Below are positions 47,601 to 56,836 of a DNA stretch of 64,000 nt, piece by piece. Source of the DNA: Lineus longissimus. Its lineage: Eukaryota > Nemertea > Pilidiophora > Heteronemertea > Lineidae. The DNA lies in NCBI RefSeq assembly GCF_910592395.1, contig NC_088322.1, positions 15,495,431-15,559,430 on the forward strand, given 5' to 3'. Both the position numbers and the translations under genes were made by a program. Each line of letters begins with the position of its first letter. Positions within the stretch are counted from its first letter, which is position 1. Under the pieces are notes generated by a model. It saw nothing but the letters and a program-made list of their open reading frames with translations. It made no database searches and was not told the DNA's origin.

Positions 47601-47914
47601 TGTTGTAGCCCTCTATTACAGTGAAGCCAATGTTCATTGACGTCTGCATAATCACACTCACTGCTTTGTTGTTACCACGATAACACAGTTGTTAATGTAT
47701 TCAGTTGTCTTTTCTCTAACTTAGTGTACTTATTTCCTTGAGGCAACCTAATCTTGTTACCTGTGACTCTCATTGTTTACATCTTCATTTCCAGGGTGAC
47801 AAGGAATTCCCGGCAGCCGCCATCAAAGCGTATCACGAAAAACCACAACCCTCCCACAAAAAGACACCCGCGCCTCAGCACCACGTAATCCATCAACCCA
47901 TGCAGAGGAAATGA
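44650..47914 (+). CDS. DAP: DAP (death-associated protein 1), distal isoform
   Basis: Exons 44650-44701, 45113-45203, 45559-45616 and 47795-47914, all in phase, about 106 codons; the human protein has 102 residues. DAP is a small, proline-rich, probably disordered phosphoprotein described as a substrate of the mTOR pathway and a brake on autophagy. Marks: MSDAPPDKELKAGHAPA at the start (human starts similarly, ...ETKAGHPPAVKAGG), then VKAGGKRITQHKHEK, and a last exon GDKEFPAAAIKAYHEKPQPS ending VIHQPMQRK, close to the human GDKDFP...IQQPRK ending. A second, earlier last exon (46381-46497) is described separately. AATAAA at 49357 with GT-rich sequence after it is a likely 3' end. Confidence 0.92.
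45225..45355. repeat. Dispersed repeat of the 'tagaacctctct' family
   Basis: Contains AGGACAACCTCTCTAGTAAG, GACACGGGTTTTGGTC and AGGTTCTACCGTA. Diverged member of the family at 15022, in the second DAP intron. Confidence 0.55.
46381..46497 (+). CDS. DAP: DAP alternative proximal last exon
   Basis: Preceded by TTTTCCACAG, it starts in phase 0 exactly like the distal exon at 47795. It reads GDREFQAEAVKAYHTAPQPT... and ends IHQPAKH-TAG, 38 codons. The distal exon reads GDKEFPAAAIKAYHEKPQPS... and ends IHQPMQRK. The two are plainly duplicates, and the distal one keeps the ancestral basic ending. A perfect AATAAA lies only 70 bp after this stop (46567), so a short mRNA ending here is plausible. 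The product would be about 105 residues. Confidence 0.85.
   Translation, partial: GDREFQAEAVKAYHTAPQPTREKPHNTPAAQIHQPAKH
46567..46572 (+). terminator. Proximal polyadenylation signal of DAP
   Basis: AATAAA 70 bp past the stop of the proximal last exon. Its use would exclude the distal exon at 47795. Confidence 0.5.
46757..46925. repeat. Dispersed repeat of the 'tagaacctctct' family
   Basis: Contains CAGTAGAGCATCTCTGTTGA, AATTTGTATGGAAATTATTG, CCAAAATAGTGTCCTTATTA and GGGAGGTTCAACTATA. It lies between the two DAP last exons. Confidence 0.65.
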
Positions 47915-48302
47915 GTGCCACCTATCTGCCTGAACTGCTACTAAGATGTGAACTACACAATGTGTATTGTCCATCTCTTCCATTTGAAGCTATGCCATTT
48001 TCTATAAAGTTTCACGTTAAGTTGACCAGAACCACATTGTAATGTGTAGTTCAGCTTTAAATTTGTTTTGCTCTACCAATGGCAGATGATGTAATTAGTT
48101 GTTGGCCTCTTCACCCCAATTTGCCTGTGTAGACTCTTCCAGTTAATCCAATGGAAGAGTCTATTCAAGAAAATGGGTAAAAGTTGAAGCACATTGCTTT
48201 GATCAAGGGAAAAACCATCATCAGAACAGATTGGACTTAACTTCTATGATAACACACATGTGATTCTGACCAACTTTGAATTGAATGGCAGGAGTACCAA
48301 AT

Positions 48303-48589
48303 ACAGGGTGTCCCAAAAAATATCCCTGTTACTGTGAAAGTAGTTAATTCGGTGTGTCATTACAGAGAAGTGTTGTCTGAATACGAGTGCCGCACTCGGA
48401 CGACTGAGATTTTCTGTTGCTTTTGATCGAGTCGTCGCTCTCTGTACGACCAGGATTTTTTGTTGTTGTTCACAATTAAGCCACCAGCATCAAGTGCTTC
48501 TTAGATCAGGCATATTGGGGAAAAATTTAGTGTTTACATCTAAACTAATCTACCCACACTGTACCCGGGGCATTTTGGGACACCTTGTG
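48303..48589. mobile_element. Short terminal-inverted-repeat element
   Basis: Left end ACAGGGTGTCCCAAAA, right end TTTTGGGACACCTTGTGT, inverse of each other apart from two bases. About 290 bp, no coding frame. It lies in the DAP 3'UTR if the distal signal at 49357 is used. Confidence 0.7.
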
Positions 48590-49356
48590 TTCAAAAAGTT
48601 AAGATTGAATTTGCAGATTTGTTTATAAACCAGGCTCTGCTTGTGGATGTGTTTATGGTAGTGTAAATTAACAACTTCAGTCTTTCAATATTCAATGGCC
48701 ATATGTAACTTTTTGATTCCTTAAAATTTAATTTCCCACCTCTACAGCAAGTGTCTGAATAAGATAATCAGTATAATTACAGAATATTTTGTTTAATTTT
48801 CTGTCCTGGAGATTCTTAGCTGGATGTGCTCAATACGAGTGCCATATCAAATTGTTTAATCTGAATGTTTAATTTTGGGGGTAATTGTGTGCTGACCCTG
48901 GTCAAAATGATTATTTGGTGTATGATGCTTCTTACGTACTCTTCAAAGACATAAATGTTTCAGGCGATTATGCTCAATTTGAACTAGTTGCTGCTACAGT
49001 CAGTATGTCAGGGTGAGTTTGACTCTCGGCAGTTAGGGTAGCATTAGAGCTTGACTTCTATCAAAAAGTGTAATCAGTCATCAGCATTTCGCCCGGTACC
49101 TTTACTTGATATTCACAGCACCCTTCATCCATAATAATCTGTTACTAAGTCAAATATATAACCAGTTAATTTGACTTCCATCACAATGTCATGTTGGTTA
49201 CCAAGGCAACTGTTCATATTCTGTACCGGTAATCATGACTCAACGTGTACCAGTCTTTTGATCATGTTTCTATATAAATGATGATCACTATTTATATCTT
49301 TGTCATTTTGCTTGTTGTCCTGGTTGTTCTTCTAAAGAATGACTCTTAAGTTGATG

Positions 49357-49362
49357 AATAAA
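49357..49362 (+). terminator. Distal polyadenylation signal of DAP
   Basis: AATAAA followed by ATGTCATTCTCTTTGTGTTT, a typical downstream GT-rich element. It implies a 3'UTR of about 1.4 kb for the distal form. Confidence 0.5.
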
Positions 49363-51882
49363 ATGTCATTCTCTTTGTGTTTCTATTCTACTGTTTGTTA
49401 TTCAACAGAGGCCTAAGTTTTAGCTGAAGTCTCAAGATATCGTGACAATTATGGTTGCAGTAATTGGCCATCCGTGGCCAGTATTTCTTTCAAGAAAATG
49501 GTGTAAGGAAGATTTGTCAAGATTACTGTAATTCTGTAGATTTCAAACAACCTGCATAACTACAATTCATGACATAAGTTTTGATGTTGTTGACTGTCGT
49601 TTAGTTCTAATTACATATAATGTACAGTGTTCGAGATATCATTATATTGTGTTTAACACTGTGTGAGATGACATCATCTTATGTTATCTGTCCTAGAAGC
49701 TTGTAGTAGCATACATGTAGGTGCAACTTATCAACCGACTCAAAATATCTTTCTCTGCTTTCGCTCCGGTGAGCATATGTTGTTTGCCGCTGCAGTTGGG
49801 TGCCTATTGAGCCCAACTGAATATTGGAGCACTTGTGTTCATGCCTTCGCACAAGATCTTTCCCAGGAGTTGCTTTTGATGAGTACAAAGAGCTTCCACT
49901 GTCATCAGTATTTAACCGCTTACTCCCATATTCCTGAATCTTCTGATGCATTAAGTAGTCTTAGAAGAGTCTATAGTCTACATAGGGGGTGACAAGGTTA
50001 ACCACACCTCAAACATAACTTTCCCAATTCATGTCACAATTATGTAATGTGTTGATTTATTATTGTTACTTTACTGTCGGTGTGCTTGATAAAGTTCTTA
50101 TAGCAGAGGGGCGTAATATGAAACAAAATTTGAGGTTGAAAAATTCAAATATTTAGACGAAGTTCTTTCATTGAGGATATATGTACGTTGTTACTTGACA
50201 ACTGTTTCTCTGCAGAGTTGTCACAGCGGTGTATTATGACTCATCAACCTGCTGTAGTCACCAGCTGAGAACACAGAGTAGTTTGTGATTATGAGCAGTA
50301 GTCTTGTTGTCCTAACTTTCACCCGATTTTCAAATGTGGTTCTCCATTTCAAAGCCGAGGGTCCCTCAGTTCTGACGTGTCATCAAGCCTTATAACAATT
50401 AGATCACCCACAGACCTAAGAGAGGTGCCAAACCTTGACAGAAGTGGATAATCACAGTTTTGGAAGTCAGGCCGGCCAGTAGTGTATGTGTTTGGTGTTG
50501 GGGCTTAGCTTTCAAACACTTTCCATCCTCTTCAACGGCCTATTTCCACTACAGTGGTGAAAGCAGGAAACCATGCAGCTTTCACTGGGTTGAGTCATTA
50601 ATGAAGTTGCTTGGCTCGGCTGTTGTAACCAATCAAAAGCCCTGTGAAGGTTGCCCAGCGGCTGCTGTTGTGTCATCAGGCCTTAGGCTGACGTTACATA
50701 GGCCTCATTCGTTCACTTCCCACATGTCACGTTCCAGCGTTACTTAACGTTCCTCGGTGAATGCACGGCCTTGTGGCATGCATTCAGTGAGGAACGAACG
50801 CATTAAGGGGAACGTGACATGTGGGAAGTGAACGAATGAGGCCTATGTAACGTCAGCCTAAAAGGTTAACAACCTTGATACATTCAATGTGTGGTAGCTC
50901 TGTTCTGCGCTTTAAAATCTACTACTATGCAATAAATCTGTTTTCTATACCTCGCTTTGCAGTTGATGACTTCCTAAAATTCAAAATCTCACGTGGTGCA
51001 ACAGGGGGAGGGGAATGGTCTGAGATGATATATCGGAACCAAAAATAGATTTGAATATACTATTTTCACTTATTTTGGGGGTTGTTCATTGTTATCCATC
51101 CAGCGATAACTATTCACACGAGTTTGAATTTTGGGAATTGCCACTTGTGACATTTCCTTTCTGTTTGTATGTTCAACCTTGACCCCAGGGATTTCCTGGT
51201 GACTAGGTTGTTCGATCAACATGGTTGCTGTTGGTGGAAATGTGAAAATACTTAATATATTTTTGCTTGGTTGAGTTCTCATGATTTATTATTTCTTTAA
51301 AATTATTGAATGATCAGAATAAAGGTTGTTGATAATATCCTCTCTTTGTGTTTGTTATTCATGTTGAATCATCTTCTGCTTGTGGAAATTGTCATTGAAA
51401 CCAGCCCGATCCAAAGGACGAAGTTGACGCCTTGAATTGGACTTCATTAGTGTTGACACACACCAACACGTTACACAATGATCATACATGTATGACCCAA
51501 TACACCTAACCAGAGAAGTCACATTTCATAATTGCCCATTCATAACTAGTTATTCCTAACATCCTTTGTGTTGAGTCAAATTCTGTGGTGCTTTCTTCAG
51601 ATTTATCGGATTCTTATTGGCTGAGAACCTGTGTACAAATGTACACTGTACTGCCTGAAAGGTTCAGGAAAAATAATTTGTGTCCTGGATAGGCTGTAGC
51701 AGCTCCTCTGTCACCACTGAAAAGTTGTCACTAGCCGACAGATCGGTTTCTCCATCAAATTCAGCAGTCCGGGCTCACAACTGCTGTGAAATATCTTGCT
51801 ATTAAGAAACCAACAAGATCATCTCATCTTCCTCTGTAGTAATGAAATAGGAGGATGTGTTTGCATTTGATAATTTACTATT
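49363..51882. other. Intergenic, no supported gene
   Basis: Contains the foldback element at 50683-50861 and otherwise only short chance frames (for example 49681-49992 and 50460-50747). Another AATAAA with T-rich downstream sequence lies at about 51319, without a matching gene. Confidence 0.6.
50683..50861. mobile_element. Foldback element, perfect 53-bp arms
   Basis: TTAGGCTGACGTTACATAGG ... CATGTCACGTTCC (50683-50735) is repeated exactly inverted at 50809-50861. The middle also folds imperfectly (CGTTCCTC with GAGGAACG, GAATGC with GCATTC). The ends TTAGGCTGACG/CGTCAGCCTAA would fit insertion at TTA or TA. It has no coding frame. Confidence 0.9.
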
Positions 51883-51888
51883 TTTATT
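51883..51888 (-). terminator. Candidate polyadenylation signal of CDC6
   Basis: TTTATT here is AATAAA on the minus strand, about 740 bp past the CDC6 stop. Confidence 0.45.
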
Positions 51889-52628
51889 TACTTTTAACAT
51901 AAAATTCACTTGAATAACATTATAGCTAAAATTGACAGGAATAAGAGACAAGAAAACACTTTCGAAGTGTGGCATACCTAAAACATAATCTGACCATATC
52001 GAAAATTCATATGCATTATTCGAGATCCCTTCAATACACTAGTAATACAAGGGTTTAAAATAAGTTACAAACCATTCTCCTTAAAATGTCCTAAGTTTAT
52101 TTGATTATACATGTAGTTTACAGACCATAAGTTACATCACCTCATCCCCATGGTAACATTGTGACTAATCTATCTGGCATAAAAAACATCTCCATTACTT
52201 TAGTTCATGGCACAAGTGTTTTTTTCATACTTTACTCTCACAAGGAACCCGATCCTGACAACAAGTCCCGACTAGGGAACGCCACTAAACAGCAAATCCA
52301 CTCATACAGTTCAAGAGACTTTTCACCTCACTCTGAACTATATAGAGATCTAGTTCTTGTAACTGCATCATCCCATTTCACTCTGCATAAGCAATGTTGC
52401 AGACTATACAGAGATACTGCAACAGCAGTTCACAACCTGCCACAGAAACTGCTGTAAACTTCCACAAGAACACACTTTACAGAGACGGAACAGCAGAGCC
52501 ACAGCAGACTCACATCAATTTCCACCAGAACTTCCAATCGCAAAGTCATTGAGCAAACAGTGGACAAAGTAGAGATTGTCTATTATCACAGGTTCAAGTT
52601 CATTGTCTGTTCTCAACAATAGCTTCCC

Positions 52629-55441
52629 CTATAATCCAGCCTGAAGAACTGACGAGATTAACAATTTATCCTGAAGGGCGTATTCTACTTCCTTTTCATC
52701 CAGCCTCATTCTGATTTTCGTAAGGATCAACTCCTTTGCTTTTTTTAATCCGATGATTCCACGTGAATCGAGGAGGCCGCAAAGACTGAAGCATTCTGAT
52801 TGGTCGACAGGTTCTACTTGCCGTTTCTTACAGACCTTGCAGTACGCACTTCGAAGCTGAAAAAACAAAAAATAATTTAATATCAAAAATATTTAGGTAG
52901 AGATTTTGACAGACGTCACCATGAAACAATCCCCAACTTTCACCAGACGAGTGAAACAACTTGCTCAGACAGCCATTCGGCGAATATTTTCCCACAATGC
53001 TACTCCCGCCAGTGGGTTCAGCTATATTCTAGCTCTGACAGGTTACGCAGCACTGTCATTTTCAAATTTTCATCATTGCAAGTCAGCCATATTTCAACAA
53101 AGAATCGAGAATAGCAACAAATGAACTTTAGTGGAACCATCACCTTATGTTAAGCAGAACTTGGATGTTACAAAAGACTTGCATCATTACATAAGTTCTC
53201 CCTGAAATGGTCTTACCTTTCCAAAAGACACTTCCTTGGCTTTTCCCTGTTTCATCACCAACAGCAATGAACAGATGAGGAGCTTCTGTTGCAGTGGAAT
53301 CGCCCCCTGTTGGTTCTTACTCGTAACAGCATTGGAGCTGTAAACTTCCGCTGCGATGTTGGAAACTTGTGCAATGGTTATCTTCTTTGGGCAGACGACT
53401 TTAACTGGTGACGTTTGGGGAGTCAAGTCAAAAGTGACGGTCTTGAAGACCTGCTGTGATCGAACATCTGTCTCCACCTTCTCGACAGCGCGTCTACAGA
53501 CGTCAAGAGCCTTCCTCATGTCCCCGGCAACAGATGCAACCTTCCTCGCACAGAACTGGACAGCTGATTGGTCTACGACGTCGCTGGCCTGAAAAAGTTA
53601 TGACTACATTGGACGAAAGTTGTATAGTGTCGTTTTCCACCATTCAAAAATATTTCAAACTGTTTCTAATGCCTCATTGGATGTGAAAATCTACTTTCTA
53701 CGCCCTGATCCTTCACAACAGGCCTAAATTGGCCTAACTTGCCAAGATTCCTTCCATGAACTTGTTGCCCCAATGAAATACTACACCCAGTCGAGATGAC
53801 AACATCCAGTAGAGTCAAGTATGGACTTACATTTTCTAACCTGTCTTTCAAAATGGCCACAATCTGATCCCTGGTATACGGCGTAAAGTTCAACAATGTC
53901 GGCTTGAACCCAGGTCGTGACTGTAACCGTGGGAGAATCCTGTCTGTGAGATCAAGAGAGTTGGCGATTCCGATAAGGACTAGTCGAGATTTTGGGAGAG
54001 CAGACCACTCGAAAATGGAGTAGAGGATCTCTTGGTTCTTACTGTCGAGCTGATCCATCTCATCAAGCACGAGCGTACTGCAATGAAGACGTGAACAAAT
54101 TACTTTAATTGTGTATTTAGAATTCACAATCCACAAATTCTGGGACAAGTTGACTTCCCCAATATAGCTACCTATTCTTCAATCTTAGGTCTGAAATTGA
54201 CCAAAATTTTATCGAGTATCGACGTCATTTTGGAGCTCATTTGATATAGTTTCTGAATTATTTTCAGCTTGAGTTTGGAGGGCTATTGCTACATAGTCTA
54301 TTACGGCATTAGGCATCAGAGAAAACTTACACCATTGGTCCACTGGATGTGAGCTTGCGTGTGAGCAGAGCAGACAGCTGCTTGACGGTTTTCCCGCTGA
54401 CCTCCTTCCCACACAGATCACATAATATCTTGCTATAAATGTCCTGCGAGTTCCTCACCGACATACAGTTGATGAAGATGGTCTTCACTTTGTCTTCCTG
54501 TTGCTCGATTAATTTGGATAAAACAGCCGTCTTTCCCGTTCCAGGTGCACCAGATATGTACAGACTACCAGGCTTCTTATTGGCCACATGACTATCAAGG
54601 AACGCTCGGATCTCGTTGATTTCTCGATCTCGGCATAATAATCGCTCTGGCAGGGCAGTATGGAGAACTTTCTTGACGTCTGAATAGCACTTGGCTGGAA
54701 CAAAGAGATTATGTGTTATAAATATGAATTCCATTTTCAAAATTCTAACTTCAATCAATGACCACAATGGCATAAATCCTCTTCAAACTTACAGTCTTGT
54801 CTTGCAAGCCTCAGCGCTGTAACCTTGGGAGACGACAATATCCTTTTACCAGAAATCGATAACTTGGACAAGGTCGGCGTCATCGGTGTTGTATAAGCAG
54901 ACATTGGTGAGTTTGGAGGCGCCACAGGTCTTGATGGTGATGAACAAAAGTCGAGTTTACGATTGGCAACAGGACATCCGACCACTGGATTGAAGATGTG
55001 CTTGACTGGGCTCTGCTGTTTTACTGGACTCGGAAAGTTCTCTTTACGCATCTTGCTGGGGGAAACACCGAGCTCTGTGTTCGACTTGTTGTCTGAAAGT
55101 AAAATTTTTTGAGATTTCATTTAATGGGCCAGCCATGAACAACTTCTATTTCTAGACATCAGAATCAAGTGAAAATGTGACTTAGGGGCCTCCATTCAGT
55201 TTCAAATTCAATTCGGTCCCAACTCACCAAAAGTGTGACTTCTCTTCCTTGGTGACAATGCCACAACATTATCCTGCAGATTCATCTTCATCGGCGAGAG
55301 GGGTGCAACGACCGGCTTTTTCAGGATGGCTTTCGACTTGTTGACCGGTGGTGATTTGAGATCTGCCAGAATTCCACTCTTTTGCAACCGCTTTCCAGCA
55401 GCACGGGTTATTTTCCGCGCAGGGAAATTAATTGTAGCCAT
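52629..55441 (-). CDS. CDC6: CDC6 replication-licensing AAA+ ATPase, complete
   Basis: Exons in transcript order: 55228-55441, 54793-55092, 54331-54694, 53831-54077, 53217-53588, 52629-52856. All phases agree and the product is 574 residues (human 560). CDC6 binds ORC at origins and loads MCM2-7 with CDT1. Seen: a disordered N-terminus with many SP/TP CDK sites; a KEN box (KMRKENFPSP) for APC/CDH1 degradation; an RxL cyclin-docking candidate (GKRILSSP); Walker A GAPGTGKTA; Walker B LVLDEMDQLD; sensor 1 GIANSLDLTDR; sensor 2 GDMRKALDVCRRA; and a C-terminal winged helix (PLQQKLLICSLLL ... DQSECFSLCGLLDSRGI). The first Met (MATINFPARKITRAAG) fits the family. It is head-to-head with CWC22. Very sure. 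Confidence 0.97.
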
Positions 55442-55966
55442 GGTCAAGCTATGGTGATCTGAAAATGGAAAGCAACAAGTTAGCCTACTAGGCTACTATA
55501 AACAGCCAATCGATTGGTTGTTCATTTCACTATTGTCTGTCTCTTTTAGTTTTGTGAAATCTGGGTGCATCAGTAGTAGGCCAACACCTCATCAGGCCCA
55601 CATCACAGGGCAAGGGAGTGGCCAGTGCAGTGCCAGTGGCGGCACGCATCATGTAGTCATCATTCATACATTATTGATGATGAAAATGACAACACATAGG
55701 CGGCAGGCCTAGGCCTAACAAATGAACAAGTTGAGGCTCAGGACAGTGACTCAGGTTGAGGTTGTAAATGTGAACAAGATAAAGAGTAACGGTATAGCTG
55801 ACATGAATTGGAACTTTGGAATCAGAGAACGGATCTTACCAAATACACAAATTAGAAATCAAAGTATAGCCGTTTTGCTGATAAAAATCGTTCCGGTGGA
55901 CCCCTACTACTGCCGCTTCTGTGTCTTTGAGTGAACTGATTCAACAAGGAAACCAAGCTTCAGTTC

Positions 55967-56007
55967 GCGGCAAAATTTCCCCGGGAATCTTTCGAAGCTC
56001 TGATTGG
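55967..56007 (-). promoter_or_regulatory. E2F site and CCAAT box, CDC6 promoter candidate
   Basis: On the minus strand TTTGCCGC (55967-55974) matches the E2F consensus TTTSSCGC exactly. CCAAT (ATTGG on plus, 56003-56007) lies 29 bp further from CDC6. CDC6 is a known E2F target in animals, so the pair is plausible. They lie about 530 bp from the start codon and may flank an untranslated first exon. Confidence 0.45.
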
Positions 56008-56042
56008 ATAGAAATTAAAAGAGCGGGGTCAAGGTCGAAAGC

Positions 56043-56170
56043 ATTCTCCAAGCGTCGTTCATGGTGATCGTTGTCGCTAAGCCTGACTCGACCTACTGAC
56101 TATGTACAAATTTCATTGGGAGTATGTAAAATTTACATGGCCCGGTGACCGGGCGATTTAGTCGAAAGGT
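56043..56170 (+). promoter_or_regulatory. Conserved block shared with the DAP upstream region
   Basis: CTCCAAGCGTCGTTCATGGT ... AAGCCTGACTCGACCTACTG parallels 44134-44189, and the following TATGTAAAATTTACATGGCC with CGGTGACCGGG parallels the end of the DAP block. It lies next to the CCAAT/E2F pair. Function unknown. Confidence 0.4.
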
Positions 56171-56836
56171 TAATTGATTGAATACTTACTTGAATAAATT
56201 TTTATAAATTGAGGGCGTCAATAGTATTTTAATACTTATTCATGACATTGCTGTGAAATTCATTGAAAAAAGCAAGAAATATATCTTTATCGCTGACGCG
56301 AGATCGACGTGATTTGTGTCGAAACTTTCAGTTTCGAGAAAATGCGGTCTTGAGTTTCAAATATTTCCTCATTTTCTAGACGAATAAAATGTAATTTGAA
56401 CATTTCTTTGCTTTCCGTTGGAACTTCGTTTGTTTGTTTAGTAGAAATATATGATGGTTCATTAAAGAGATTATGCGATTTTGCTGCAGACCGCTCCAAA
56501 TGTGCCAGCTGCCCGAGCCGGTTTATCAAATCTCGGATTACACAGCGGTGTACATTTTTGTACACAAATTCTGTACTACTACTAGGCCTATACATTTTAT
56601 ATACATTGTACACTACATACATGCACTATATATGCACAAAAATGTTCAGTCCAGTTATTTTTAATTTCTCATATCCTATGTAAGGGGCAATGATCATGAT
56701 GTGCTAAAGAAAGCTTTCAGTTTAAAAAGGTAACATTCACCCGCCGTCCATATGTTCGCAGGTTTCATAGTCCTAGTGATGGACGCTGAACTCACTGAAG
56801 TCAGAACTTTGAGTTTGACCCTTTGTTTTACTTCAG

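Larger units (their letters stand above)
55442..56836. promoter_or_regulatory. Shared 5' region of CDC6 (-) and CWC22 (+)
   Basis: About 1.4 kb lies between the CDC6 start codon and the first identified CWC22 coding exon. It holds no convincing coding exon, so the first CWC22 exon is probably short and here. Possible control sites are listed separately. Confidence 0.55.

Noticed and set aside
49679-49992. Opposed ~100-codon frames on both strands
   Set aside because: Mutually overlapping, no domain, no splice context; typical of chance in intergenic DNA.
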